From DASRHT01 sp035293765 (GTDB lineage: Bacteria > Chloroflexota > Ktedonobacteria > Ktedonobacterales > Ktedonobacteraceae), in the NCBI GenBank assembly GCA_035293765.1, contig DATGMF010000053.1, forward strand, positions 186,001 to 250,000: a DNA stretch of 64,000 bases. Reading direction: 5' to 3'. Made by a program: the position numbers and the translations under genes. The notes below the pieces were generated by a model, which was given only the letters and a program-made list of their open reading frames with translations, did no database searches and was not told the origin of the DNA. Positions 9,604-18,863 of the stretch are shown here, piece by piece. Numbering within the stretch: the first letter of the stretch is position 1; each line of letters starts with the position of its first letter.

Positions 9604-9648
9604 CGAGAGCCACTACCGTTTGGGCGACGGTGGTGGCTCTCGTGTTTT
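9604..9648 (+). terminator. Rho-independent terminator after the P450 gene
   Basis: CGAGAGCCACTACCGT pairs with ACGGTGGTGGCTCTCG (16 pairs, one G-U) around a 7-base loop, followed by TGTTTTCC. Confidence 0.85.
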
Positions 9649-9890
9649 CCTCTCAATGCTTGACTTTAAAATAACAATATGTTATATGATTAATAGCTAG
9701 TAGCAATATCCTGAACTGAAGCGAGAATGCTGCTGGAGAGGCGCGCCGTTATCCTGAAATTTGAAGGAGTCCAAAGAGATGCATTGAGATTTTCCTTTTT
9801 TGAGTAAATCTGCTGAGAATATCTGAAACATATTTATGAGGAGTATAGCAGAGGCAGGTAGGACAGACAATGCTTCCACCAGCGATTAAA

Positions 9891-9958
9891 AACCCCTCCT
9901 GATTTAGATTGAGTTGTGCTGCTTCCAGCTCAATTTAAGTCAGGAGGGTTCTTTTTTT
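9891..9958. terminator. Bidirectional terminator between convergent genes
   Basis: AACCCCTCCTGATTTAGATT with its next bases pairs with CTCAATTTAAGTCAGGAGGG. The hairpin is followed by seven T on the plus strand and by TTTTTA on the minus strand. It can end the minus-strand gene at 10002 and any read-through from the P450 side. The 9649-9890 stretch shows no gene. Confidence 0.8.
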
Positions 9959-10001
9959 GTCAGATCACTCTCAAGTTCGGGGTGATCCGATAACCAGCCT
10001 A

Positions 10002-11189
10002 CTAGTTAACGCTGAGTACGTCCAGGGTATTGGTGTTGTCGTCGGTAAAGAAGACCCTGAGGTTGCCTTGCTGATCTTTTACTGCGCCGATGCCGAAGAG
10101 GGCTGAGCCGTTGCCATTGGCGGGATCGACTGGCACGTTATCCAGTTGACGCACACCGATGGCCTTGCTGTGTGCCATGTCCACTTCCACTAGATTGTTG
10201 TCGTTGAGATTCACGACCAGCACTGCATTAGTATCAAGTGGATTGAGGGCGAAGCCGCCAGGCGTGTTGAGAGGCTTGCCCTGAAACACTGTCAAGCCCT
10301 TGTCGGTTGATTTGTTGGCGGTGGTATTGAGTGTGGTACTATTGGGGAAGGCGGCGATGCGGTTATTGGCAGGATCGAGCGCAAGCAGCACATCGTTTTG
10401 TTTGTGGCCCTGAATGGTCAGCGAGGGAGTCCAGATCAGGCCAATCTTCGTTTTTTCAACCATTTTGGTCAACTGACCAATCTGGAATACTTTGAAGGTG
10501 AGCTTGCCATTGACAACCACCAGATCAATGCGGTCAATCGTGGCATCTAAAGCATTGCTGGTGAAGAAAGACGAGACTGAACCATCGATAGGGTTTTTGC
10601 GTCCCTGATTAAATGCCATACCCCAGGGATGGTTGAAGAGAGGGTTGGTCAAGGTAGTTTCGACCGTGCCATTGGGGCGGAAGATTTGCACGTTATTGCC
10701 AGCAAGATTGGCGACCCAGTCGGTGCCGGTCGTGGTATTGATGGCCTGCATAGCAGGTCCTTTGGTGTTGGCGTCGGGCGTGTTAAAGACGTGGGCAGGC
10801 CCTTTGGCATTCGGGAAGCGTACAATGACGCCGCCATCGTGATTATTGCCAATATCGGTGACCACAACGTCGCCAGGCTTCAGACCAGCGGGCAGGTTTG
10901 AAGCAGGAGTATTGGCGGGAACAACAGCGACCCCATAAGGATTGGGGTCAACGGGGACTGTTTTGCCGTTGGCATCGATAACAAACGCGGTGCTGCCCAC
11001 TTCTGAGATGCGCGTCAGGCCAGCGATATGGATGACCGCATTATCTCGATCATGGTTGCTGCCTTTGGCGGCGGCCCAGGGTATGTAGCCACGAAACTGG
11101 CTGGCGAAGGCTGGAATGATGGAAAATGCCATTACGGCAACCAGGAGGATTGCGCTGGCAATCAGGGCTAGCAGATTTCGCTTGATCAT
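10002..11189 (-). CDS. Secreted beta-propeller-like (NHL/SMP-30 type) protein
   Basis: 395 residues. The Sec signal is MIKRNLLALIASAILLVAVM.., with a likely cut after AFA. The mature part has repeated ~45-residue units with patterns such as GVAVVP, GGVIVRF, GFALNP and NNLVEVD. These resemble NHL/gluconolactonase blade strands, as in six-bladed propellers. TAGGAAA lies before the ATG. There is no recognisable catalytic metal site. Likely extracellular; function unknown. The blade assignment rests on pattern reading only. Confidence 0.65.
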   Translation of the reverse strand: MIKRNLLALIASAILLVAVMAFSIIPAFASQFRGYIPWAAAKGSNHDRDNAVIHIAGLTRISEVGSTAFVIDANGKTVPVDPNPYGVAVVPANTPASNLPAGLKPGDVVVTDIGNNHDGGVIVRFPNAKGPAHVFNTPDANTKGPAMQAINTTTGTDWVANLAGNNVQIFRPNGTVETTLTNPLFNHPWGMAFNQGRKNPIDGSVSSFFTSNALDATIDRIDLVVVNGKLTFKVFQIGQLTKMVEKTKIGLIWTPSLTIQGHKQNDVLLALDPANNRIAAFPNSTTLNTTANKSTDKGLTVFQGKPLNTPGGFALNPLDTNAVLVVNLNDNNLVEVDMAHSKAIGVRQLDNVPVDPANGNGSALFGIGAVKDQQGNLRVFFTDDNTNTLDVLSVN

Positions 11190-11496
11190 GCAAGATTTCC
11201 TACTTTCTTTCGCTTCTGCGTTTGGATGCCTCTCTGAGAGAGGAAAGCACCTGTTAAGGGTTAGGGCGGGGAGCCACCGCCGACAAAGGCAAAAATATCT
11301 GTAAGCGTGTGAACTTGATTAGAAGAGTAGCATGGAAAATAGCGCAGCATCATATATTTGTGAAAGTTTAATGAAAAAGTACCAATACGTGGTTGAGATT
11401 CCTTAACCGTAAAAATCGCTCAATAGAGAAATGGTAACTCTTTCTCAGAGGATTGAAAAAATGAGACAGAGATTACGTGGGGAGCATTATAATTTG

Positions 11497-11617
11497 GTAG
11501 GGACCTGATTGATCGCGTCCAATGTATTGCCATCCCTTTGCCTCAACACCTTGCTGCTCCAACGCTGTGAGTTAGGGGAAACGGCAGTAAACCGGACGCG
11601 CTGAAGCGGGTCCCTAC
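11497..11617. repeat. 121-bp repeat with inverted ends (MITE-like)
   Basis: The left end GTAGGGACC..CGCGTCC is mirrored by the right end GGACGCG..GGTCCCTAC. The ends belong to the same dispersed family seen near 32744, 36870 and 45799. The interior has no ORF. The element lies just upstream of the tetR promoter. Confidence 0.6.
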
Positions 11618-11634
11618 GGAGGGAAAAGAGTTAC

Positions 11635-11684
11635 TTGACAAGAACCTTTGTCAATAGTATCCTCTGACTAAATGATCATTTAGT
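11635..11684 (+). promoter_or_regulatory. tetR promoter with palindromic operator
   Basis: The -35 is TTGACA (11635-11640). A 17-base spacer leads to a weak -10 TATCCT (11658-11663). The perfect 18-bp palindrome ACTAAATGATCATTTAGT (11667-11684) overlaps the expected transcription start, as for TetR autoregulation. Confidence 0.7.
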
Positions 11685-11714
11685 AAATTGATGGGTGCTA
11701 GAAGGGAATACAGC

Positions 11715-12359
11715 GTGGCAAAGAATAGTTCGGACCACTTCTCATCGGCTCTTGACCGGGAAACGCGGCGGCAGATCCTTAAAGTTGCCGAGGAACTTTT
11801 TCTTGCCCGCGGCTATAAAGGCGTCTCGATGAAAGATGTCGCCGATGCGGTCCAGGTCACGCCCGCAGCCCTGTATTACCATTTTCCGCAGGGCAAGGAA
11901 GACCTCTTTATGAGTACGATCCAGGCCCTGTTCGAAGAATGGGCGGCAGGCGTCTCGCGCGCCATCGCGCCCGCTCAGGAGATTCGCGAACGCTTGCAAT
12001 TGCTGACCGAGTACCTGCTGACGCTGCCGGTCAATCATTTTCCAACGCTGGCACAGGATGCGCACGAGCATATGAAGGACCGAGAAAAACAACGCGCCAT
12101 CTTTCACCAGTTGCGCGAGATGTTTATGCGCCAGATTATCGATGTCTTTCAACAGGCAAAGGACGCTGGCGAGATCCGCACCGATATCTCCATTCCTGTG
12201 CTGGCTAACATGTACCAGGGCATGATCATCGCATCGCTGCAACATAGACATATTTCAGCCAAAAAAGCTGAAGTTGTGGAGGTATCGGAACTGTCCGCGA
12301 CGCTTATTTCGGTACTATTGGATGGCATTAAGCAGCCCATGCAACCAGATAACCTTTAA
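11715..12359 (+). CDS. TetR-family transcriptional repressor
   Basis: 214 residues from GTG 11715, chosen because AAGGG lies eight bases upstream; the ATG at 11691 has no ribosome site and abuts the operator. The N-terminal HTH is RQILKVAEELFLARGYKGVS then MKDVADAVQVTPAALYYHF. The C-terminal ligand domain is typical in length and contains several His and Met residues. It lies directly upstream of an RND transporter, and both promoter regions carry TAAA..TTTA palindromes. The likely job is repression of itself and of the pump, relieved by a pump substrate (inference). Confidence 0.92.
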   Translation: MAKNSSDHFSSALDRETRRQILKVAEELFLARGYKGVSMKDVADAVQVTPAALYYHFPQGKEDLFMSTIQALFEEWAAGVSRAIAPAQEIRERLQLLTEYLLTLPVNHFPTLAQDAHEHMKDREKQRAIFHQLREMFMRQIIDVFQQAKDAGEIRTDISIPVLANMYQGMIIASLQHRHISAKKAEVVEVSELSATLISVLLDGIKQPMQPDNL

Positions 12360-12383
12360 ATACGTATCAACTTTCGTAACTAA

Positions 12384-12403
12384 CTTATTAAACGTTTAGT
12401 AAG
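12384..12403 (+). promoter_or_regulatory. Second TetR-type operator before the RND gene
   Basis: CTTATTAAACGTTTAGTAAG is a near-perfect 20-bp palindrome with core TAAACGTTTA. It resembles the tetR operator half site (A)CTAAA and lies ~40 bases before the RND start. Confidence 0.55.
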
Positions 12404-12441
12404 TCCGGCACACGGAGGATATTCAGAAGGAGCATACTATT

Positions 12442-15400
12442 ATGTCCTTTCTTTCCAGGTTAAGCCTGGCGAATAAAAGTATCGTGGCCCTTGCCACCAT
12501 CGCGATATTGCTCTTTGGCGCGGTCGTGATCCCTTCCCTCAAACGGGAGCTGCTGCCGTCGATAGCCTTTCCCGCCATTTCTGTTGTCAGCGTCTACCCT
12601 GGCGCTTCTCCCGCCAGCGTTGAGCAGGATGTGACCAATCCGCTGGAAAAGAACTTTCAGGGTATCGCGGGACTTCAGCAGCTCACATCCTTTTCCAATG
12701 AGGGCGTCTCGATCATTATTGCCGAATATGATTTTAATACTGATCTGGATAAAGCCAGTCAGAATCTGACCCAACTGATCAACAAAACACAATCAAGCCT
12801 TCCTGCTGGCGTGACGCCACAGGTGCAAACATTCAATATTTCAGATCAGCCGATCATTCGCCTTGCCGTGACCTCTTCCGCCAATCAGCAGGATCTGGCA
12901 ACGCAGCTCAATCAGAACGTCGTTCCGGCGTTGCAGGGCATTGATGGCGTCGCCAATGTCACCCTCACCGGCGTGCGCAATCAGATTGTGACGGTGGCGC
13001 TTGATCTGAAGAAGTTGCAGGATAACGGATTGAGCGTCGCCCAGGTCCAGGGCGCGCTCCAGGCCAATAACCTGACGCTGCCGGCGGGCGAGGTCAATAA
13101 CAACGATCAGACCGTAGCTATCCGCGTTGGCAACACCCTGAACTCGCTCGACGACTTGAAAAATCTGGTGGTCGGCTTGCATACCTCCATACCGGCAGGC
13201 GTGGGTGGGGGGACAACGAGCCCGGGTATCCCCGGCAGAACGGGACAGGGCGCATTTAACGTTGCACCTCCCGCTCCGCCCACTCCCGTCAGGCTCAAGG
13301 ATGTGGCGACGGTAACGCAAGATCTGGCTCCCTCTACCACATTGACGCGTACCAACGGTAAGCCCAGTTTGGGGCTTTTAATCACCAAGACCTCCAGTGG
13401 CAATACCGTTACCATCTCGCAGGCGATCAACGACAAGATACCGGACCTGGAAAATAAGCTTGGCTCCGGTGCGAAAATTACGGTCATTTCGGACCAGGCT
13501 CCCACCATTCAGTCCTCTATTAACGACCTGGTGCGGGAGGGGTTGGTCGGAGCTGGTTTTGCCATTCTCGTTATCCTGCTTTTCCTGCTCTCGATCCGCT
13601 CGACGCTGGTAACAGCCATCTCGATTCCCCTTTCAGTCGTAATCGCCCTGATTGGTTTGTGGGTTGGCAACTATTCGCTCAACGTACTGACGCTGGGCGG
13701 GCTGACGATTGCCATCGGGCGCGTGGTTGACGACTCGATTGTCGTATTGGAGAACATCTATCGTCATCTGCATCTTGGCGAGGACAAACGCACCGCCGTG
13801 CTTCAGGGGGTGCGCGAGGTCGCCGGAGCGATTACCGCTTCGACCATCACCACCGTTGCGGTCTTCCTGCCCATCGCCTTTACCACCGGCATCGTGGGCG
13901 AATTTTTTCAGCCGTTCTCCATCGCCGTCACAATCGCCCTGCTGGCCTCGCTCTTCGTGGCCCTGACCATCATTCCCGTGCTGGCCTACTGGTTTATGAA
14001 GCCGCCAAAGCGGCGACAGGAGCAAAATGGACACGAGCGGCTCACGATTTTGGAGCGAGCATATATTCCCTTAGTGCGGACGGTCACACGCTTCCGCGTG
14101 CTGACGCTGATCGTGGCCCTGCTGCTGCTCGTCGGCACCTTCTCGCTCTACCCTTTCCTGGAGACCAACCTCTTCGGCAATGCGACGCAGAATACGTTCA
14201 GCATCAATCTCCAACTTCCTGCCAGCAGCAGCCTGGAGCGCACCGATGCTGCCGCTCAAAAGGTCGAGAACGTGTTAGCAGGCATGCAGGGGATTCAGAC
14301 GTATCAGGTGACGGTGGGATCGAATGGTTCTGTCCTGTCCCTGTCGTCCAGTGGCTCCAATAGCGCCTCTTTCGCCGTGACGACCGATCCCAACGCCGAT
14401 CAAGATGCGATCCAGCAGAAGGTGCGCGATCAGCTCAAAAACCTGACCGATATCGGCACCTTTACCCTTTCCAGTCAGGGAGGAGGAGGCAATAATGCGA
14501 CTATTGCGGTCAACGTCCAGGCGAACGACGATCAGACGTTGCGCCAGGCCACGCAGCAGGTGTTCAACGCCGTCTCGCAGGCTCCTGATCTCACCGATGT
14601 GACAAGCTCTCTCACCGATGCCGCGCCATTGATCGATGTGCGTGTGGACGCGCAAAAGGCTGCCAGTCACGGCATGACTGCTGCCCAGGTTGGTCAGACC
14701 TTGCGCGACATCTATACTGGCACAACCGTAACCCATGTGACATTGAATGGGACGCTACAGGATGTCGATCTCACATTGGGCACGCCTGCGAACACGGTTC
14801 AGGGCATCCAGAATATGCTTATTCCTACCGCGACCGGCAATGTGCGGCTCGGCGATCTGGCCTCTGTCACCCAGGCTACCGGTCCCACGCAGATAACGCA
14901 TATCGCCACCAACCGCACCGCGACGGTCAACGCCACCGTCACCAGTCAGAACGTCGGAGCCGTCAGCATTGATGTGCAGAATCGCGTCCACAAATTGAGC
15001 CTGCCGAGCGGTGCCACGGTTTCGTTCGGCGGTGTGACGACCCAACAGCAGCAGGCATTCCAGAGCCTGGGGCTGGCCCTGCTGGCGGCGATAGTGCTGG
15101 TCTACGTCGTCATGGTCGCGACCTTCCGCAGCTTATTGCAGCCATTGATCCTGATGATCGCGATCCCCTTCGCGGCCACCGGCTCCATTCTGCTGCTGCT
15201 GGCAACGCATACCGCGCTGGGTCTGCCCTCGCTGATCGGCGTATTGATGCTGGTCGGGATTGTCGTTACCAACGCCATTGTCCTGCTCGACCTGGTTAAT
15301 CAGTATCGTAACCGGGGGTTGGATGCGCGTGCAGCCGTAGTCGAAGGGGGGCGTCGCCGCGTTCGCCCCATCCTGATGACGGCTATCGCCACCATCCTGG

Positions 15401-15738
15401 CTCTGATCCCGATGGCGCTCAATCTGGGCGGCTCCAGCGGCTTCTTATCCGGCCCTCTCGCCATCGTGGTGATTGGTGGCTTAACGTCCTCAACCTTCCT
15501 GACGCTGCTCATCGTGCCCACGCTCTACGTCATCGTCGAAGATATCCGCGAGCGTTCGCGCCGCAAGCAGCCAGCAGTCGTCGGCCCGAACGGAGCAGTT
15601 GTGGTTGAGAGTGATCTGCAAAGGGCGCTTATGTTGGAGGAAGAATATCGCCAGCTCAAGCAAGAAGTCGAATCCCTGCGTCAGGAGCGCGACGTCCTCA
15701 AAAAGGCCATCGCCATCTTCTCGCGCGGCAATATGTGA
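12442..15738 (+). CDS. RND-family efflux transporter (AcrB/SwrC-like)
   Basis: 1098 residues with AAGGAG upstream of the ATG. It shows the duplicated RND layout: TM1, a large periplasmic-type loop (~35-345), a TM bundle (~360-480) with GRVVDDSIVVLENIYRH, a second loop (~540-860), and a second TM bundle ending ~1035. The first loop carries a Gly/Pro-rich insertion (~255-285). The C-terminal ~60 residues form a predicted coiled coil (EEEYRQLKQEVESLRQERD). The proton-relay Asp pair is present in the TM4 motif. No periplasmic adaptor gene follows, consistent with single-membrane Chloroflexota. It is probably controlled by the adjacent TetR. Confidence 0.93.
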   Translation: MSFLSRLSLANKSIVALATIAILLFGAVVIPSLKRELLPSIAFPAISVVSVYPGASPASVEQDVTNPLEKNFQGIAGLQQLTSFSNEGVSIIIAEYDFNTDLDKASQNLTQLINKTQSSLPAGVTPQVQTFNISDQPIIRLAVTSSANQQDLATQLNQNVVPALQGIDGVANVTLTGVRNQIVTVALDLKKLQDNGLSVAQVQGALQANNLTLPAGEVNNNDQTVAIRVGNTLNSLDDLKNLVVGLHTSIPAGVGGGTTSPGIPGRTGQGAFNVAPPAPPTPVRLKDVATVTQDLAPSTTLTRTNGKPSLGLLITKTSSGNTVTISQAINDKIPDLENKLGSGAKITVISDQAPTIQSSINDLVREGLVGAGFAILVILLFLLSIRSTLVTAISIPLSVVIALIGLWVGNYSLNVLTLGGLTIAIGRVVDDSIVVLENIYRHLHLGEDKRTAVLQGVREVAGAITASTITTVAVFLPIAFTTGIVGEFFQPFSIAVTIALLASLFVALTIIPVLAYWFMKPPKRRQEQNGHERLTILERAYIPLVRTVTRFRVLTLIVALLLLVGTFSLYPFLETNLFGNATQNTFSINLQLPASSSLERTDAAAQKVENVLAGMQGIQTYQVTVGSNGSVLSLSSSGSNSASFAVTTDPNADQDAIQQKVRDQLKNLTDIGTFTLSSQGGGGNNATIAVNVQANDDQTLRQATQQVFNAVSQAPDLTDVTSSLTDAAPLIDVRVDAQKAASHGMTAAQVGQTLRDIYTGTTVTHVTLNGTLQDVDLTLGTPANTVQGIQNMLIPTATGNVRLGDLASVTQATGPTQITHIATNRTATVNATVTSQNVGAVSIDVQNRVHKLSLPSGATVSFGGVTTQQQQAFQSLGLALLAAIVLVYVVMVATFRSLLQPLILMIAIPFAATGSILLLLATHTALGLPSLIGVLMLVGIVVTNAIVLLDLVNQYRNRGLDARAAVVEGGRRRVRPILMTAIATILALIPMALNLGGSSGFLSGPLAIVVIGGLTSSTFLTLLIVPTLYVIVEDIRERSRRKQPAVVGPNGAVVVESDLQRALMLEEEYRQLKQEVESLRQERDVLKKAIAIFSRGNM

Positions 15739-15756
15739 TAGGAGCAAGTAACTCAT

Positions 15757-15981
15757 GTGAGCTTAAAAAGCTCTTTCATGAGATCATTAAGGAATGCCCA
15801 CAAGTCCTGCCTGGATTTGTGGGCATATCTGGCGAGGCGCTACCACAACCTATTGTTGCTTTCCTGGATGTGTGTTATTATGCTCCTGCTACTGATGTTG
15901 ATTGCGCTTGTTTTGTCAGGTACCCCCTCCCTGAAAGGGAGAGGGCTTGCAGATGGGGTGACTTCAGACCGTCTTCTGTGA
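15757..15981 (+). CDS. Possible small single-span membrane protein
   Basis: 74 residues from GTG, with AGGAG ~12 bases upstream. It contains one strong hydrophobic segment (LLLLSWMCVIMLLLLMLIAL). The last ~20 residues are encoded by a dispersed repeat-like sequence (CCCTCCCTGAAAGGGAGAGG). It is close behind the RND gene, so it could be co-transcribed. Support is weak: no family is recognised and an overlapping frame is also open. Confidence 0.3.
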   Translation: MSLKSSFMRSLRNAHKSCLDLWAYLARRYHNLLLLSWMCVIMLLLLMLIALVLSGTPSLKGRGLADGVTSDRLL

Positions 15982-16333
15982 GCCTGGACTTGACCAGACT
16001 CAGTTTGCACGGACAGCCTGGATACAATCAGTCTGGTGTAAACTCCCTTACTGGCGAAATTAGGTACGTCAGGATGCGCGGCCAGTCCTGACCGCTACGG
16101 TGAACGATTAAACAGAGAAACGGGGTCTACTCAGTGTCGTTCATGTGAAACCGCCGGATAAGTTTGTCGAGGCCACCATTACCCGCGGAAGCGGTGTCGG
16201 GTTTGGAGCCTTCCCACACAAAAAGGCTCCCCCGCAAGGGGGAGGATTGGCAGAGGCGAGCACTACCTGCTGGTATGCACCTTTCTTTCCTCCCACCGCC
16301 TGAAGGCAGGTGGGTCTCCAGAAAGGATTTTTT
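15982..16333. other. Gap holding palindromic repeat sequence
   Basis: Contains CTCCCCCGCAAGGGGGAG (near 16209-16226) and related GC-rich inverted sequences. No convincing gene. AAAGGA just before 16334 serves the next CDS. Confidence 0.4.
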
Positions 16334-16597
16334 ATGGTCATAACGTATATTGGTTTTGTTGTCGCTATTTTGATTTTGCTCTGGGGTGTGCTCATCGTAA
16401 GCCGGAGATATTTGTGGCGCGGAACCTCTCGTCCTGAATCTGCGGATGTGTGGATTCCCTTAAAAACCAATGAGCTTCATCCCTTGAACGAACCAGCAGC
16501 GGATGAGGATGAGCCTGATAACGAAGCTCTCAAAATGGACTTGCATACACGGGCGCAGCAAAACGGCCACTATTCTGAAAGCAAAAAGAGTTTGTAA
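16334..16597 (+). CDS. Small single-span membrane protein
   Basis: 87 residues. AGAAAGGA precedes ATG 16334; an in-frame upstream GTG has no ribosome site. There is one N-terminal membrane span (ITYIGFVVAILILLWGVLIV), a basic stop-transfer (SRRYLWR), then an acidic cytoplasmic tail (PAADEDEPDNEALKMD). No family is recognised. A strong terminator follows at 16631. Confidence 0.6.
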   Translation: MVITYIGFVVAILILLWGVLIVSRRYLWRGTSRPESADVWIPLKTNELHPLNEPAADEDEPDNEALKMDLHTRAQQNGHYSESKKSL

Positions 16598-16630
16598 GGA
16601 TTGCCGTCCGTCGTGCGGAAAAACGGGCGT

Positions 16631-16671
16631 TGATGTATGCGCCCCGGGTGAAAGCGGCATACATCATTTTT
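16631..16671 (+). terminator. Rho-independent terminator
   Basis: TGATGTATGC pairs perfectly with GCATACATCA around a 16-base loop, followed by TTTTT. Confidence 0.85.
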
Positions 16672-16679
16672 CTCCGTAC

Positions 16680-17300
16680 TTACTCTCTGGGTTCTTCAAA
16701 CAAGCGCGTCACTTCCGCTAACACATCGTCCAAGTTGAGTTCGGCCTGATGCGCGCTGCCATCACGCCTGATAGCCGTCAATGGTTCGGTCGAGGCCATC
16801 GGATCGTCGTCTAGCGGCATATGCTGAAAATATTCCCATTCGCAGGCTTGCAGAGCCTCTGCTACAGAACTATTGCTGTAGAGAATGCGCGACAGTAAGG
16901 TATGATACATCCCCACCGTTTGCATCATGGCGCTACAGGCCAGGCGGAATTGCTCAAAACTAATCCGACCAGCCGCCAGGGGGATGGCCTCTTCCAGACG
17001 CACTTCCCCATCGTCCAGATCAAGCCCGAACTTGCCCATAGCAATGCGATAGTTCACCGCCATCAACGCTTCGAGGCATTCTAGCCGTTTCTTTGTCGTC
17101 ACCGCGCCAATATGGGGCACAATCAGCACCAGTTTCCGTACCTCTCCCCGCTGCTGAAAACACACGACCATCTGCCACTGCTCAAGGTTATTGTGAAAGA
17201 CCAGTTTGACGGTTTCTTGCCTATGATCGATATGCACAACTTTTAAGTTCATCTGTAGCAGGTATTCTACAATGTGTGACATGCCAAACTTGTCAGTCAT
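16680..17300 (-). CDS. YbjN-domain protein
   Basis: 206 residues starting MTDKFGMSHIVEYLLQM, with AAGGAA upstream. The N-terminal ~130 residues have a chaperone-like alpha/beta pattern typical of YbjN proteins (VKLVFHNNLEQWQMVVCFQQ, KLVLIVPHIG, ALMAVNYRIAMGKFGLDLDDGEVRLEEAIPL split over strands and helices). The C-terminal tail is acidic. Family members resemble type III secretion chaperones but their molecular role is unclear. It stands alone, facing the terminator of the preceding plus-strand gene. Confidence 0.65.
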   Translation of the reverse strand: MTDKFGMSHIVEYLLQMNLKVVHIDHRQETVKLVFHNNLEQWQMVVCFQQRGEVRKLVLIVPHIGAVTTKKRLECLEALMAVNYRIAMGKFGLDLDDGEVRLEEAIPLAAGRISFEQFRLACSAMMQTVGMYHTLLSRILYSNSSVAEALQACEWEYFQHMPLDDDPMASTEPLTAIRRDGSAHQAELNLDDVLAEVTRLFEEPRE

Positions 17301-17452
17301 GAAGTGTTCCTTCTCTGCATAAGCTATCAGTAGCATAGAGGACGAGAAAGCAGCTATAGTAATAGCGCCTCCCTCTCCATCTATACTATACCATAAATAT
17401 CTTACTCACACTATTTATGAGGCTCACGGTCGCCTGGCTTTCCTGCATAAGC

Positions 17453-18547
17453 TCAAAGGCGGATGCGCGCCATCGCTCGTTTGTACGCTTCATGATCGAG
17501 CCGGAAGGCATCTGCGTCGGTGCCGCGTTCACCGGCTAGAAAGTTCGCCAGCAATTGTGCCGGTACAACGGTGAGCAGCGGCGTAAGCTCTTCAGGAAAA
17601 TCGGGTCCGATGGAGAGGGGGAAGTTGCTCCAGCCTTCACGTTGCAATAAAGCCGCTGTTTGTTCGTCGGGCGCGTCGCCAATCAGCCAGACGCGAAGGC
17701 CAATCTCATTGAGCGCCAGGAGCAGATCGGCCATCCGTGGCTGAGCCGGTCCCTTCACGTTGATCGGAATAAGCAGATCGTCGGCTTCGAAGGCCACCAG
17801 CGGCCCGTGGATCGCTTGTTCTAGCTCAAAGCCTTCTGTGGTGACGTAGGCCGCTTCTTTGGCTTTAAGAGCTCCTTCCGAGGCCGTAATCGCGTTTGGT
17901 CCCGCTCCTACGAAATAGAGACGCCGTTGTTGCTGGACGGCCTCCCGGGCAATTTTTTGTACTTCCGCCTCGCGTGCCAGGCTACGCTCCATCAAGGCCG
18001 GAATCTGGCTCAGTCCCTCTTCCAGGCGTCGCGCCTGTTGCGCTTGTCCGGTAAGTTTCGCCAGTTGGATCGCGATCTGGACCAGGCGGGTCAACGTCGC
18101 GGTGTAGCTGATGGAGTGGGTCGAAGATGGGTCCTGTTCCACCGTTTCCAGCGTAATGTCGGCTCCAGCCATTTTTGAGTTTTTCCCGGTAATCCCAATC
18201 ACCGGAACTTTTTCCTCTTTTGCACGCTGTAAGGCCAGACCGCCCTGCTGCTTGTTGCCGCGATGGCTGATCACAATGACGACATCGTTTTTATGCAGAG
18301 GGCGCGGATATTGTACCAACTCAAAAGAGCGAACCGCCCAGGCTTCGGCTCCAGCCGCGCGCAAGATATATTCGCCGACGGTTGCGGCGTGAAAGCTGGT
18401 GCCAATGCCTGCCAGCAGAACGCGTCCCGCCTGCGCCATCTGTTTTGCTGCCTGTTCTGCCCCGTCCCAATCTTGCAGCAGGCCCCGAATCGCCTCTGGC
18501 TGGGCATGGATAGATTGGTAGAGCCTGGTGGGTGTCTCAGCCGCCAT
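17453..18547 (-). CDS. SIS-domain sugar-phosphate isomerase/deaminase (GlmS C-terminal-like)
   Basis: 364 residues with two SIS domains. The first has LLAGIGTSFHAATVGEYILR and VVIVISHRGNKQQ; the second has LYFVGAGPNAITASEGALK followed by KEAAYVTTEGFELEQAIHGP. The tail DAFRLDHEAYKRAM is close to the GlmS family ending. There is no glutaminase domain, so it is not a full GlmS. Likely substrates are amino-sugar phosphates or glycation products (AgaS/FrlB type). AAAAGG precedes the ATG. The divergent promoter region with an inverted repeat lies upstream. Confidence 0.85.
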   Translation of the reverse strand: MAAETPTRLYQSIHAQPEAIRGLLQDWDGAEQAAKQMAQAGRVLLAGIGTSFHAATVGEYILRAAGAEAWAVRSFELVQYPRPLHKNDVVIVISHRGNKQQGGLALQRAKEEKVPVIGITGKNSKMAGADITLETVEQDPSSTHSISYTATLTRLVQIAIQLAKLTGQAQQARRLEEGLSQIPALMERSLAREAEVQKIAREAVQQQRRLYFVGAGPNAITASEGALKAKEAAYVTTEGFELEQAIHGPLVAFEADDLLIPINVKGPAQPRMADLLLALNEIGLRVWLIGDAPDEQTAALLQREGWSNFPLSIGPDFPEELTPLLTVVPAQLLANFLAGERGTDADAFRLDHEAYKRAMARIRL

Positions 18548-18598
18548 ATATCATCCTTTTCTAGCTGATCCATAAGGTTGACAAAAGCATATTTTTAG

Positions 18599-18618
18599 TA
18601 TGTTAAAAATATAACATA
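18599..18618. promoter_or_regulatory. AT-rich inverted repeat in a divergent promoter region
   Basis: TATGTTA (18599-18605) and TAACATA (18612-18618) flank six bases. A TTGACA lies at 18578 and a TATAAT at 18732 on the plus strand. A candidate regulator site between the SIS gene and the aminopeptidase gene. Confidence 0.35.
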
Positions 18619-18863
18619 TCTATCACCTGATGACCACAGCCAAAAGTGGCAAGAAATGGAAAATAGCACAGCCAAAAGGGTTGTAGAGACTAAGCGGCGT
18701 GACTATCTGCCTGTCTGGAGCGTATATTACATATAATACACTCTCGCGCTACAACTATTTTCCGGTGGCATTTGTGTCAGGTTGTTCGGGTTGCTTTGTT
18801 CTACGTCCAGAAATCATGCAAAGGGTCGTTGCTCTATTTTTTTAAGGGAGAAGGAGCATATTC

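Noticed and set aside
15735..16091. 118-codon plus-strand frame after the RND gene
   Set aside because: It starts within the RND stop region, overlaps a more plausible small membrane frame, and the product is unremarkable.
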